Below, piece by piece: positions 1-11,113 of a stretch of DNA of 64,000 nucleotides. The notes beneath the pieces were generated by a model that saw only the letters and a list, made by a program, of their open reading frames with translations, ran no database searches and was not told the origin of the DNA. Within the stretch, counting starts at the first letter, position 1. Every line of letters begins with the position of its first letter. Position numbers and translations under genes: made by a program. The DNA is from Plantago ovata. Lineage: Eukaryota; Streptophyta; Magnoliopsida; Lamiales; Plantaginaceae. Location of the stretch: assembly GCA_028274465.1 (NCBI GenBank), contig CM051458.1, positions 24,505,566-24,569,565 on the forward strand, written 5' to 3'.

Positions 1-190
1 GTACATGGGGAACCGGTTCTCAAACGATGTGCTCTTCGGTACGCTTAGAATAATTTCATACTTGTCTTTTTCTTCTTTTTTGCTTGCTTGCAATGTGCTC
101 GATTTTACTTGCATCTTCTCGCTTTTTCTGCTTCTCGCTGTTTTACTAACTTGTGTTTTTTCCTCCACAGCTTATTGGTTCAACTGGATA

Positions 191-1542
191 ATGTCGAAGA
201 CTCTTGCAGCTAAGGAAGAGAAACGAAGGAAGCAACGGCTAGAAAATAAGGAGATGAAGATCCTCGGTTCTTTGAACCTTTCTCCTCCGAGGAGTGCTTC
301 GCATCATCGAGATGCCTTGGTAGAAGAGGGTCTCGAGACGCGCGAGAACCCGATAGATTCTCTGAAAAAGGCCGAGGAGGAAGTGGCGGCTAAACAGGCG
401 AAGCAAGCCGAGGAGGCTGCTGCAGCAGAGCCCGAGAAGAGGCCTGAGAGGCCGGCGGCTAAGAAGGGGACGAGGAAGCTTACACTTGGGGGCATCAATG
501 AGCCTCCTCGCAAGAAAGGGAAGGTGACCGCTACAGGTCAAGATGAGGTGAAGAGTCTCATTCAAATGAGCGACCTGGATCGCACGCACGAGTTGAGTAT
601 GTGGTCGCTTCAGGCAACCTTACTTATCTTTTCACAGTAAATTTCCAAGTATGAAATTATTCTCCTCGCTAACTGTGTTTTTCTTTGTTGTAGCTTGAGA
701 AATTGAAGGAAGCCTATGGTCAAATAGCTGTTGATCATGCCGATATAGGCATAGTGATCGAGGACCTGGAGAAGAGACTCGCGGCCTCGGAGGACAAGAA
801 CAAGGTTGCTGAGGCAGATACCGGCAAGCTCTATGCCAAGGTCGATCTCCTCGAGAAGGATCTTTCTAAGGAGAAGGCGAGGACCAAGGGCTACAAGGGG
901 GCTTATGCCACCTTGTCGATTTGCATGGAAAAATTCAAGACCAACGTCCTTCCCTTCCTCAAGGGAAGCCGCCTTGCCACTGCTCGCGACTTCATGGCCT
1001 CCGACACATACAAAATGGCTCAGCAAGATGTGCGAGTCTCTTCGCGCGAGGATGGCTTCTTCTCCTGTATCGGCCAGATAAAACGAGTCAACATGCTTTC
1101 GGCTAATTTTGATCCGGACACTCGCGAGGACCTGCACCCTGGAAGGCGCGAAGACCTGTCTCACTACCCAGATGAGGAGATAACTGAGGAGATGCACGAA
1201 GCGTGCGAGTTCGGGGAGCTGTTGACCGACCCAGAAGTGCCTTATCCTAGCAAACCAGCTTATCTCCCTTCATGGGTCCCAGAGTGCCTAAGGACTGGGA
1301 ACCTTTACCCGTTCGAGAAGGCAGCTCTCCGCAACGCTGCTTGGGTTAAAGTGAGCGATCCTGTTATTGGGCGAGCAGCAGACTTCGTCGAGCCTGAGCT
1401 GGTCCTATACGAGAAGGCTATCAAGGAATCTCAGGCTCAAGAGCGAGACGCTGCCGAGATCCAAGAATTGCTAAGCCCGGTGCGTGGAGCAACTAGCGCG
1501 AGTGCCCCGGTTACTGACCTCTCAGGTAGTCGGACCCGTTGA
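191..1542 (+). CDS. Antisense extra ORF of Tat element (aORF1), two exons
   Basis: I join exons 191-613 and 694-1542 (141 + 283 codons including stop). ATG at 191 follows a good 3' splice site near 170 (pyrimidine tract, then cacag), so an untranslated exon may lie upstream. The protein is Lys/Glu/Ala-rich, with a basic stretch near residues 100-120 and a long coiled-coil-like part at the start of exon 2. The C-terminal motif PVIGRAADFVEPEL matches PVVGRAPAFVEPEV in the Tat2 copy. The intron is 80 nt in both copies, but here the donor reads CAG|GC rather than CAG|GT. The ORF converges on gag-pol, and AATAAA lies about 180 nt after its stop. Extra ORFs in this position are known in Tat elements; their function is not. 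Confidence 0.72.
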
Positions 1543-2393
1543 ATCGAGGAGCCTGAAGACCGAGTATGCTCGGTGATGTTGTAAACTTTTCTTATTTCCG
1601 TACTTGTCGTTTTTTCCGAACAATTTTCCTTTTTCTATTCGGCCCTTGGTGGCACTTGTTGAAACATATCTCCTTGTTGTAATATAAATTTTCAACTGTT
1701 CTCTCTTCGCTCTTTTCCTTCAATAAAAAGTTTGTTGCTCTTCGTTTTCTTGCTTATACTTTTGTTTTTTACTAACTCTAATTTTTGTTATCACGTATAA
1801 CTTGATAGAGTAGTTAAACATGTATAAGTTAGAGCCGAGGAGGATGTTTCCTCGCGCCTTTGATCGAAAGAATAATCTTCATTAGTAACACTTCGAGTTA
1901 AGCTCCTCGAGCTATCAAAGTAATCACTATGCTTGTCGATTTTCTTACTAACTCAGAAAAAAACTCAAAAGTGTTGAGCCAGAAAAAACAAGTATTGAGC
2001 TCCTCCTGCTCGATTTCTTTGCCTTCCTCGTTTTCACTTCTTTAAAAAGTGCCTCGATTAATTTTCTCAAAATATGAGAGAGCGGGGAGCTTTAGCTCGA
2101 CGTGTAAATCGGGGAGCTCTTTTTTGGATCGAGCAAGCTCTCTTGGTCAAGTAGCTTTTTATTCTGTTTTGAGTATAGCAATTCTATACTTGAACATTTT
2201 CTTTGTTGAAAGATAGACATTGTATTGATTTTTCGGAAATTCAATTACAATGGGGGGCTTCTCGGCCAGCTTTCTTACAACATTTTCTTAACCATAAAAC
2301 ATGAGGGTACCTCTCACACAAGCTTGTGAGGAATCCTTCTCAATCTTGGGCCTTTCACAGGAGCTCTTCAAAAAGCTTGTTCGTTAAAACAAC
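1543..2393. other. Tat1 spacer between convergent aORF and pol
   Basis: No gene seen. The stretch is T-rich and carries AATAAA at 1722-1727, a likely polyadenylation signal for aORF1. The equivalent spacer of Tat2 has the same signal plus a tandem repeat array that is absent here. Confidence 0.6.
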
Positions 2394-3460
2394 TCAAGCG
2401 TAGAACCTCTGGAGGTTGGAAGTACTCCACGGGTTCTTGAATACTCTTCCCTCCATGTCTTGGAGGCGATAGCTTCCATTGGACCTTGCTTCAACTATCT
2501 TGTAGGGGCCTTCCCAGTTGGGTTGCATCTTCCCAACTTTGCCTAGGATGTCCGCTCTTCGGAGTACTAAGTCTCCTACTTGGAAGTCTCTCTCCTTTAC
2601 GCCCTTGTTGTAGGTCTTCACGATCAGTGCTTGATATCTGAGGATGTTGGCCAAGGCATTGGTTCTCGCTTCGCTTACCGTCTCCAGATCGAAGAGCCTC
2701 TTGGTATGATTGTCCTCGGGTTGATACCCTTGGATCCTGAGGCTTTCTACCGCCACTTCCGCTGGTATGACTGCTTCAGAACCATAAACTAGCGAGAAGG
2801 GAGTCTCTCTTGTAGCGGTTTTTGAAGTTGTGCGGTATGCCCATACCACTCCATCAAGCTCGTCGACCCAATCCTTGTTGGTGGCGAACCTCTTTTGCAA
2901 GTTGTTGATAAGGATTTTGTTGACGGCCTCTGTTTGCCCGTTGGATTGAGGATGTCCTACCGAGGTGTACCTCCTCTCAATCTTCATTTCCTTGCACCAT
3001 TCATTGAACCTTTGGCCACAGAATTGAGCACCATTATCCGAGATGAGGACTCTCGGCAAGCCAAATCGACACACGATGTTTCTCCATACAAGTTCATCAC
3101 CCTTTGTTCGGTGATAGTAGACACTGCCTCAACTTCCGTCCACTTGCTAAAGTATTCAACCGCAACAATGATGAATTTCTTTTGACCCGTGCCTCTCGGG
3201 AAAGGACCGACTATGTCGATGCCCCATATGTCGAAAGGGCAAGTGATTGTAATGGGCATGAGAGGTTTCGCTGGGACATTGATCAAATTGGCGTGCAATT
3301 GGTGCAATTGACACTCCTCGCACCTTCTTACAAATTGGGCAGCATCTTCACGAATAGTGGGCCAGTAGTATCCTTGGCGGATGAATTTTTGCGCGAGGGT
3401 TCTTCCTCCGGCATGGTCCCCGCAACTTACTCTGTGCATTTCTCCCAAAAGTTTTTGCAC
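2394..3460 (-). pseudogene. Tat1 integrase, frameshifted
   Basis: Two minus-strand frames together make a gypsy integrase. The part at 2984-3460 has the HHCC zinc domain (residues around H9 to CEEC) and the start of the catalytic core with GIDIVG (first Asp). The part at 2394-3074 has ISDNGAQF (second Asp), NGQTEAVNK (catalytic Glu) and a C-terminal domain ending QRFYA. A frameshift near 3080-3100 separates the first two catalytic residues. Integrase inserts the cDNA into the host chromosome. The Tat2 integrase at 36945-38405 is a clear homologue. Confidence 0.9.
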
Positions 3461-3475
3461 TTCTTGTTCGGCGAC

Positions 3476-4261
3476 TCATCGCAAGTAGACTCCCTCGAAG
3501 GATCTCTTGTACAAGTAGTCTCCTTGCATGATGTAGCGACCTGCCTTTCCTTTGATTTTCCTTGCTTCAGCGTTATCACGAGGAAGGCTACCATTCGTGA
3601 GATAGGTAGCGATCTCTTGCATCCAACTCGGTTGAGTGTCAATCGCCAAGACGTTTGGCTTTGATGACCATAGGGATGATGCATGAATTCTCATAAGTTT
3701 CACATTTCGGGTACCCACTCCTCCGGAAGCCGAAGTATATTTTGATAATGCATCTGCCCTTTGATTGAGATCTCTTGAGAATTTCTCAATTTCACAACTT
3801 TCGAATTTTTGGATTTCCTCCGTGATGGCGCTCTTGTATTCGGCCAGTGAGTCCTTCTTGGTTTTGAACTTTCTCGAGATTTGCTTCTCGACCAATTGAG
3901 AATCAGTGAAGAGATGTAGCTTCTTCACTTCAAGTGCTTTTGCCATACGTAGAGCGATGAGGATAGCTTCATACTCAGCTTCGTTGTTGGAGACAGGAAA
4001 ACTAAGAGTAACGGCGTACTCGAGTTCAGCTCCTCCGGGACTTTTGAAGTATATTCCTATCCCGCCATTTTTTCCTGAGGAGGATCCATCAACGTGAAGA
4101 ATCCAGACATCTCCATGGTTGGTGAGCTCCTTGGGTTTTGAAGAGACGGTCTCCTTACCCTTAGGCTCCTCGGTTTTTTCTGCTAGGAACACTTGATGCC
4201 TTTTTCTTTTTGTCTGGGACATTTCTTTGAGCTCTTTCAAACCATCTTCGAGAGTTTGCAT
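3476..4261 (-). CDS. Tat1 second, archaeal-type RNase H (aRNH)
   Basis: The 261-aa stretch carries an RNase H fold distinct from the one directly after RT. It has HVDGSS (first Asp), NNEAEYEA (Glu), TDSQLV (second Asp) and RADALS (last Asp). After the domain it runs on toward the integrase zinc region (LYKRSFEG). Plant Tat elements are known to carry such an additional RNase H between the native RNase H and integrase. The active-site residues look intact here, though the polyprotein around it is broken. Confidence 0.85.
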   Translation of the reverse strand: MQTLEDGLKELKEMSQTKRKRHQVFLAEKTEEPKGKETVSSKPKELTNHGDVWILHVDGSSSGKNGGIGIYFKSPGGAELEYAVTLSFPVSNNEAEYEAILIALRMAKALEVKKLHLFTDSQLVEKQISRKFKTKKDSLAEYKSAITEEIQKFESCEIEKFSRDLNQRADALSKYTSASGGVGTRNVKLMRIHASSLWSSKPNVLAIDTQPSWMQEIATYLTNGSLPRDNAEARKIKGKAGRYIMQGDYLYKRSFEGVYLR

Positions 4262-4279
4262 TGCGTTATTCTGTCGTGG

Positions 4280-4735
4280 TTACTCCTCGACCATCATCAT
4301 GACATTTTGTGTCTCGGGAGGATTTTCCTCTGAAGTTCCCTTGGAGGGATACTCTACAAGGAAATCAGCAATAACTTGGGCTTTCTTGGCCAAAGGTGCT
4401 TGATAGTCAATGTCGTACTCGCTTAATTTGATTGCCCACCTTGCTGGCCTTCCCGAGTTTTCGGGCTTTCCGAGGACTTGCTTGAGAGGTTGCTTCGTCA
4501 AAACTACAACCTTGTGTGCTCCAAAGTAAGGCTTCAATCTCCTCGCAGTATAGACTAGGGCAAAAGATAGCCTCTCGATATCCATATATCGTGTTTCAGC
4601 TCCAGCGAGTACTTTGCTTAAGTAGTAGATGGGCAAGTGGTCGTTACCTTGAATTCGCACTAATACCGAACTGATGGCTTCTCCAGTCGCTGCTAAGTAC
4701 AAGTAAAGTACCTCTCCTTCCATGGGTTTTGACAA
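4280..4735 (-). pseudogene. Tat1 native RNase H domain (RT-associated), displaced frame
   Basis: This is the RNase H that follows RT in gypsy elements, with the order LYLAATGEAISSVL, YYLSKVLAGAETRY, LEVYTARRLK-like and LSEYDIDYQ. The first catalytic position reads as Ala (YLAAT) where many active copies have an acidic residue. Degeneration of this native RNase H is typical of dual-RNase H elements. It is in another frame from RT because of a frameshift near 4830, and it ends at a stop before the second RNase H. Confidence 0.82.
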
Positions 4736-6096
4736 AAGTGGAGGGGAGAGTAGATACTCTTTGAGCTTCTCGAAGGCTTCCTCACATTCTTTCGTCCACT
4801 CGAATGGTTGCTCTTTCTCAACACTTTGAAGAATGGGAGATTTTTCTCGGCGGACCTCGAGATGAATCTACTCAACGCGATTGACTTCCCGACCAATTGT
4901 TGCACCTCATTGATGGATTGAGGCTGAGGCAGATCGAGGATGGCCTTGATTTTCTCTGGGTTTGCTTCTATTCCTCTCTCTGTTACCATGTAACCGAGGA
5001 ACTTCCCACCTTTAACTCCAAAGGTACACTTCGCCGGATTGAGCTTCATGCCATACTTTCTCAAAATCGAGAAGTATTTTGCCAGATAACCTACATGTTG
5101 CTCCTCGGTCTTACTCTTGACAAGCATATCATCAACATATAATTCCATTGTTTTACCCAACTTTTCTTTGAACATATTGTTGACCAGCCTTTGGTAGGTC
5201 GCTCCGGCATTTTTGAGGCCGAAAGGCATCACATTGAAGCAATACACATTGCCGTTTGCGAAGAAGGCGGTCTTGGGTACATCATCCTTAGCCATCTTGA
5301 CTTGGTAGAATTCTTGGTATGCATCCATGAAACTCAAGAGGGCGCATCCAGCAGTGGAATCGACTAGCTGGTCGATCCGGGGGAGCGAGAAGGGATTCTT
5401 CGGACAAAACTTGTTGAGTCTCGTGAAGTTGTTGCACATTCTCCACTTGCTGGGCCCCTTCTCCACGAGGACCACATTGCAAACCCAATCGGAGTATCTC
5501 ACTTCCTTGATGTGACCGGCTTTAAGTAGTCTTTGTACTTCCGCTTCAATAATGGCATTATCTTCCGTACGGAAGTCTCTTCGCTTTTCTGTGATATGAG
5601 TGATCGACGGGTCAACGTTCAGACAGTGAACCGCGACACGTGGGTCGATCCCCTTGAGGTCCTCGGTACTCCACGCGAAGATGTCGTTGTTATCTTTCAA
5701 ACATTGAATGAGTTTCATCCTCACTTCTGTAGTCATGTCGGTACCAATTTTTGTAACCTTGTCGGCACTTCCTTCGACAATTTGGATTTCTTCTAGAGTT
5801 TCTCTTGCTTCAATCTTGTTTTCCTCGAAGAATTTCTTCTTCTTGGAAGAGGGTGGTATTGGGGGTATAACTTGATACTCCTCGAGCTCTTTGACAGCTC
5901 CTACCAGGGTATCCTTCTCTTTCTTCTGGATTGCTTTCCTTCGCCTAAGTGACGGACTTGGCTTTTTTGACTTTTTCTTCACTCGCCGAACCGTATAGAA
6001 ACGATAAGGAGCATTGTGAACAAGAGGCTGCTCTTCGAGTGATTGACCCTGGTTGGGCTCTCCGATGGCAACCCTGGAAGTGAACTTAGCTGACAT
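4736..6096 (-). pseudogene. Tat1 reverse transcriptase
   Basis: Gypsy RT on the minus strand. It contains WRMCNNFTRLNKFCPKNPFSLPRIDQLVD, split across the fingers, then MDAYQEFYQVKMA, MPFGLKNAGATYQRLVNNMF and the catalytic YVDDM, followed by FLGYMVTERGIEANPEKI. RT copies element RNA into DNA in cytoplasmic particles. The frame is lost near 4830, after the connection region, and continues as RNase H. The N-terminal part follows the protease after one in-frame TGA at 6139-6141 in the same frame, so protease and RT were one polyprotein. Confidence 0.92.
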
Positions 6097-6138
6097 GTTA
6101 TAGCATTCCCATGCCTCTCTGATGTCTCCTACTTCTTG

Positions 6139-6903
6139 TCAAATTCCCAATGGAGTGGGGAACTTCAACTTGTTATGGACTGTAGACACTGCGGCTCGGA
6201 ATTGAGAGAGACCGGGTCGACCTAGGACTGCGAAGTAATCAAAGGGCATGTCGACGACCACAAAGGGAACATGTTGAGTTACTCGCCGAAGAGCACTTCC
6301 CATTGATACCGTTAGGTTGATCATTCCGAGTGGCATGATAGGTTGTCCTCCAAAGCCTACCAGTGCACTCCTCACTTCTTTAAGCCCTTCTCTTGGATTC
6401 ATTTGCATCCTCTTCAAGGTTCCCGTGAAGATCAAGTTATCCGAACATCCGGTGTCGACGAGGATCCTTCCTAACTTGTAGGATTGAACATCAAGGGAGA
6501 CTACTAGCGGAACACAAGGGTCATATATGTTTCCTCCTCCGGCATGCCTCAGAGGTATCTCGCTATCGTCAAAAGAGATGATGTTGGTTCCTGGTCGTGC
6601 GGCTTGGGCATACTTCACATCCAGGACTCTGAGATTATCAGTTGTGATCTCCCTCTGATTTCGAGTGTCGCCTCCCGCGGGTCCTCCAACAATTGTAAGA
6701 GTGTGGATGCTTCCGTTCACGGGACGGTTTTCATAATTGTTGTAATTATGAATATCATCATCATGAGGGTTCCCTTGGTAATGGTGCTCGATCCCACCTT
6801 GAGGTGGCGGAAGTAAGATCGCCAGAGGTTCTTCCTTTCGGATGTAGTTAACCAACTGACCATTACGTATCATCCTCTCGATTCGTTCTTGAGCTCGACG
6901 CAC
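6139..6903 (-). pseudogene. Tat1 aspartic protease region
   Basis: The stretch has the retropepsin active site VDTGCSDNLI near residue 160 and a C-terminal VVVDMPFDYFAVLGRPGLSQF flap/interface region. The protease cleaves the Gag-Pol polyprotein. An in-frame TGA at 6139-6141 separates it from RT, which continues in the same frame. A frameshift separates it from gag upstream. Confidence 0.85.
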
Positions 6904-7047
6904 TCATCAGAAGTATGCCCTTTTCCCTTGTGAAACTGGCAACATTTCTCCGAACTCTTGTTCTTTTAGTTTCTTGAATCGGGGGTGGCCAGGAGACGTC
7001 TAGCTTCCTCGAGACTATATAGTTCAAGATGTCGGATCTTGGCCTAT

Positions 7048-8789
7048 TTAAGTCCGTGTAGTTGTTATATCGCCTTGGAGGTGACCTCCTAGGAGGAGAC
7101 CTCTTGTCTCGAAATCATTCCTTGAGTGACCCTCTCTGATCAACCCATGCTTTTGATCTTTTCTTTGCTTTCCGGGATTTTGTGGGCGAGGAGGGTATTC
7201 CTTCTCTTTTTCTTTCTCCTTCCCTTTTTCCTTCGGAGGATTGGTTCTCACCGTGACTATTTTTCGGAATTCCTCGGCCTCAAGGAAATCTTGCAAACTT
7301 TTGCCAGTTGTGCTTCATTCTCTACACACGATGCTGAGAGCACCTCTTGGAACTTGATGTTGGTAGTGTTACCATACAAGTATTCTTTTCTCTCATTGAT
7401 TGAGTGGTCTTCCACTTGGAGGGCTGCTTCATGAAAGCGATTGATGAAGTCCCTCGAGTCTTCATTGTTTTTATGAACAATTTCGGCCAAGTACCTCACT
7501 CTTCTCTTGGTGTTCATGACCTTCTTGAATCGCTTAGAGAATTCCTTGCAGAGATCTCTATACGACTTGATTGAGCGATGAGGAAGGCGTGACCACCATT
7601 TCATGGCTTCTCCAGAGAGGTTAGCCGGAAAGAGGAGTGCTTTGGTCCTCGAATCATGGCCATAGGCATCCATCTTCGTGCCAAATCTTACCAAGTAATC
7701 CTTCGGACAACTTGTTCCATCATAACTTTCAAAAGTGGGGAAACCTCTTTCGATTTTGGCCTGGTGGCTTCTTATCTCGTCGCACAACGGGCTTGGATCT
7801 TGGTCTTGCTCTTTTTGTTGGACGGTTCCCCGTAGGGTCTCTATCTGAGCATCAAGTGTGGATTTCCTTGCATTGAGTTCCTCCAGAGTGAGCCTCCTCC
7901 CCGTGATCGGGTCGATCAAGGGGGTTACCTCAGCAACGTTTCTCAAGGCATTGTTTTCCGCCACCGCTTCGGGTTGATTCTGAGGAGTTACTTGGTTGGG
8001 CGTGATTTGGTTGGGGAGAGCGGGTGGTGTAGCGACCACCTGAGCTCTATTTTCTTGTTGAGCCATGTTTTGCAATGATGCACGTATCCTTCTATCAATC
8101 AAATCCCTCAAATCATCCGGGGCACCTTGAGGTCCTAATCTAGATTGGACTCTTGAAGGTCCAAGTCGAGATTGGATTGGCCTTGTGTTGGCTCTTGAAT
8201 GTGCTTCATCTTGCACAACTGGTGCTCTTCCTTGGGATTGACGAGGGGCAACCTAAGTGTCACGAGGTTGCTCCTGTATTTGTACTTGTGGTACTCCTCG
8301 AGCTTGGAGTTCAGCGTTAACTCTAGCAGCCTCATTATCCCCTACATATCCTTGCAATGTAAGAAGGAACAAGCCGTATTGAGCTTCGCCCATCCCGAAA
8401 TCTAATGGTCGGACTACACGTCCATTAGGAAGGGTGAAGTTCAATGCGACCGGTTGAGGAGGATTCACTGCTACGGGAGGTGGATTAATTGCTACTTGAG
8501 GAGGCTGCCCTCTCGGCGCGGCGTTGTTTGTGATTCTCAACGCTCCATAGGAACTCCCAACCGGGACTCCTTGCGGATTATTTTCCCCCGATCTTTCTTC
8601 TTGGGAGTTAGTGACATTGGTGAATGTCCCCTCCGTATAATCTTGGTTCCTCGCAACATTGTTATTTCTCGGTGCCCTTGGAGCAGCAACCCTTCCTCCT
8701 CCTCGACCACTTGAAGGGGGACGACCCCTGGGTCGAGGAGGATTCATGGGTGGTGCATTAGCAAGACGGTTGCTTCTTCTGGGAGGCAT
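7048..8789 (-). pseudogene. Tat1 gag, three frames
   Basis: ATG at 8789 opens an Arg/Pro/Gly-rich N-terminus (MPPRRSNRLANAPP) to a frame break near 8253. The second piece (7257-8216) has the retrotransposon gag domain, with WWSRLPHRSIKSYRDLCKEF and a conserved helix at FINRFHEAALQVED. A third, Lys/Glu-rich piece (7048-7296) leads to the protease. No intact CCHC knuckle is evident. Gag forms the virus-like particle. At least two frameshifts make this copy non-functional. Confidence 0.85.
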
Positions 8790-8857
8790 CTTCGTGATGT
8801 GTCACGAGAAGAATACTTGGCTCGACCAGCAGGGCTAGGAATGACCTTTAGTGTCGC

Positions 8858-8874
8858 TTCCCACAGACGGTGCC
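8858..8874 (-). promoter_or_regulatory. Tat1 primer binding site
   Basis: Minus strand reads TGGCACCGTCTGTGGG, a close match to the TGGCGCCGTCTGTGGG sites common in plant gypsy elements. It lies three bases inside the LTR end and primes minus-strand DNA synthesis from a tRNA. Confidence 0.75.
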
Positions 8875-8877
8875 AAA

Positions 8878-9713
8878 TGTTGAAGGGTAATTCGTGCTTC
8901 TTTCTAAGTTCGCAATGGATCGTCACAATAAGCTATTCTAGATCTTCTTCATGTAGTGTTCCTCTTGAAATGATAGGAAACCTTCTTGTAGCTTCCTCGT
9001 ACCTGAAATAGACTGGAGGGGGGGTTAGTACCTCGTGCCCGGTTTGTCGAGGATCAAACCGGATGGACGACTTTACGTGTAGGGAGGTGTGAGACTTCCC
9101 TAGTACGAGTAGTAAATGTGGTGGGTGAGTGGTATGTGAGAGGTGTTAATGCTTACCCGTTGGGTAATGAATGAGCTCCTTATATACTCGTAGTATTTTA
9201 ATGTCATTCCATGTAGGATCGGGACAAGTGTCCGGACGAGATTGAAGTCTCCTTAGGCCCAAGCCCATTAAGGAGGTCCATGGGCTTTGGCCCAAACATC
9301 TTGGCTAGGGTTGAGAGGGCAATATGGACTTTTCGGGTCCCATGAAGTAATCTGGAAGACGGGTCCCACAGGGAGCGACCATGGGTGGTCGCCCTTGGTC
9401 CTCGTGCCTTCCTCTTACCCATGTGGTCCGAGTAGTGCTCCGCCTAGTTTCTCTCAGAGGGTGTTCCCTTGACGTAAGGTCCTCCTCGAGCCCTAGAGAT
9501 GCTCCTCGAGCCCAATAGCTGCATTGTCCTTGTAATGAGCTTATCTTGAGGGTTGGCCTCTTAGTGATGGTCAGACCCTATGTTGGTCGAACCGCACCTT
9601 AGTGACATACTTGGGTGTGGTCGCGCCCCTTGAGGGACGGCCCATGATGCTTCGTCGCGCTCTTAGACCGCTCCAGTTTGTACATGCGGACTGGACATAT
9701 TTCAACACCAACA
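8878..9713 (-). repeat. Tat1 5' LTR (836 bp)
   Basis: On the plus strand it runs from TGTTGAAGGG to ACACCAACA, so terminal TG...CA are present on both readings. The outer border is set by comparison with the Tat2 LTR (20235-21099), which shares the terminal TGTTnnTGTTGAAATATG on the minus strand and an internal block around 9001-9100. Athila1 protein reading stops making sense at this border. Confidence 0.8.
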
Positions 9714-10243
9714 GTTAGTGCCTCTTCAAGAGGTTCAATATTATCATGGCAATGGTGAAATTCACAAATCACAGAATCATAGCAATCAATAAACTTCAAT
9801 TCTTCTATAACTTCTTTATCGACTATACTACATCCTACCAATTGAATTTTCTCACCCATTACCTCCATGGTGATTTTCTTGCCTTGTAGTTCAAGGCATG
9901 TATTGGTAGTGGCCATGAATGGTCTTCCAAGCAGCACCACGTGTTCGTGAACATGACTCTTTCCTTCCTCGGCTGACTTCATCACTACAAAATCTGCAGG
10001 AATTATCAATTTGTCTACCTTCACGAGGATATCCTCAATTATTCCCACAGGGCGTTTCACGCTTTGGTCTGCCATTTGTACAACCATCTCGGTTGGCTGC
10101 ATTTCTCCAAGGTCTAGGGCTTTGTATACTGAGTAGGGCATCAGGTTGATGCTGGCTCCTAGGGCTTTGTATACTGAGTAGGGCATCAGGTTGATGCTGG
10201 CTCCTAAGTCGAGCATAGCCTTGGTGGACCGTCCATTCCCCAT
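9714..10243 (-). pseudogene. Athila1 aspartic protease with internal 45-bp duplication
   Basis: The frame begins with LDLGASINLMPYSVY, the DLGAS form of the aspartic protease site typical of Athila elements. It continues with VDKLIIPADFVV and VVLLGRPFMATT. A perfect tandem repeat of about 45 bp duplicates the 15 residues GASINLMPYSVYKAL just after the active-site Asp, which would disrupt the fold. The frame then runs into the Tat1 LTR at 9713. Confidence 0.85.
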
Positions 10244-10305
10244 GGTAATATCTATGATGAAGCTCTATGGGTCTCTTTGCTTCGCAGGAAGCCCCGCTAT
10301 AGAAT

Positions 10306-11045
10306 TCACTGTCTCCATCCCGTTAACATCCCCCCTAGTGAAATCCTTTTGTTGCTCTTGACCTCCCGAAAGAACTTTGTATAGGCGGGAACATTCTGGA
10401 TTAGCTCCAATAGAGGAACATTAACTTCGACTTTAGAGAGGCGGTTGAATAGCGGTGACTCCTGTATATATTTCTTGGCTGGCTTGATCCTACCAGGGAA
10501 TGGCATGTGAGGTTTCGGGGACACATAAGGGTTGGAGGACTTATGAAGTCTCTCCTCAATGTTTGGTGTGTCCGCCTTCTCCCCATTGTCGTCGCCGCCT
10601 TCAGATGTGCGGGGTGTATCGTCCTGCACTTCAGAGTCTGTTGAGCCCTCACCAACTTCATTCTCCTTGCTTATCCCTGCATTGTTAGTCACAGTAGATT
10701 TAACATGTTTAGGCGTACAAAATTAGGGATTTTAGTTACCTTTCCACTACGGAGGAGTAGGTTTACTTCATCGAACTCAGGGATCTCGCTGGTAACCGTT
10801 GGGATGTGCTCCGCATCATGAAGGTTGTCGATGACGGGTGAAATCGAGGAGCTGGGGTCGTCCAGCTCCCTGGAGCTGTGGGGCGGACCGCCCCCCACCT
10901 CAGGCGGTACGCCTGGGAGTGGCAGGGGCGTCCCCAGCTCTCTAGTGTTGTGGGGCGCACCGCCCCCCACCTCAGGCGGTACGCCTGGGAGTGGCAGGGG
11001 CGTCCCCAGCTCTCTAGTGTTGTGGGGCGCACCGCCCCCCCACAC
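10306..11045 (-). pseudogene. Athila1 gag-protease linker frames
   Basis: Two overlapping minus frames lie here. The piece 10306-10692 is hydrophilic and ends with FPGRIKPAKKYIQESPLFNRLSKVEV, LLELIQNVPAYTKFFRE and KSNKRISLGG, the segment that normally precedes protease in Athila polyproteins. The piece 10689-11045 holds 24-residue Pro/Gly repeats encoded by the GC-rich repeat array, followed by LLLRSGK. A frame break near 10690 separates them. Confidence 0.7.
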
Positions 11046-11113
11046 CAGGCGGTACGCCTGGAGTGGACAGAGGGCACGCTTCTGTTCTGCTCATGAGGGG
11101 CGCACCGCCCCTC
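10880..11113 (-). repeat. 72-bp GC-rich tandem repeats made of triloop hairpins
   Basis: Three units start at 10880, 10952 and 11024 (72-bp period), plus a degenerate fourth. Each unit has GGGGCG-NNN-CGCCCC (loops GAC or CAC), CAGGCG-GTA-CGCCTG and GGGG-CGT-CCCC. The hairpin at 11095-11113 has an 8-bp stem with loop CAC. The period is a multiple of three, so the array stays in frame as 24-residue repeats on the minus strand. Confidence 0.9.

Larger units (their letters stand above)
1..9713 (-). mobile_element. Tat1: Tat-lineage Ty3/gypsy LTR retrotransposon, 3' end outside window
   Basis: Read on the minus strand the order is 5' LTR (8878-9713), PBS, gag, protease, RT, RNase H, a second archaeal-type RNase H, integrase, then an extra ORF on the opposite strand (191-1542). 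The second RNase H and the antisense extra ORF are known marks of the plant Tat lineage. Every pol domain is recognisable, but frameshifts or stops separate most of them, so the copy cannot move on its own. The 3' LTR lies left of the window. It is inserted in the protease region of Athila1. The bases after the LTR (gttag, 9714-9718) would be the target duplication, but the left flank is not visible. Confidence 0.9.
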
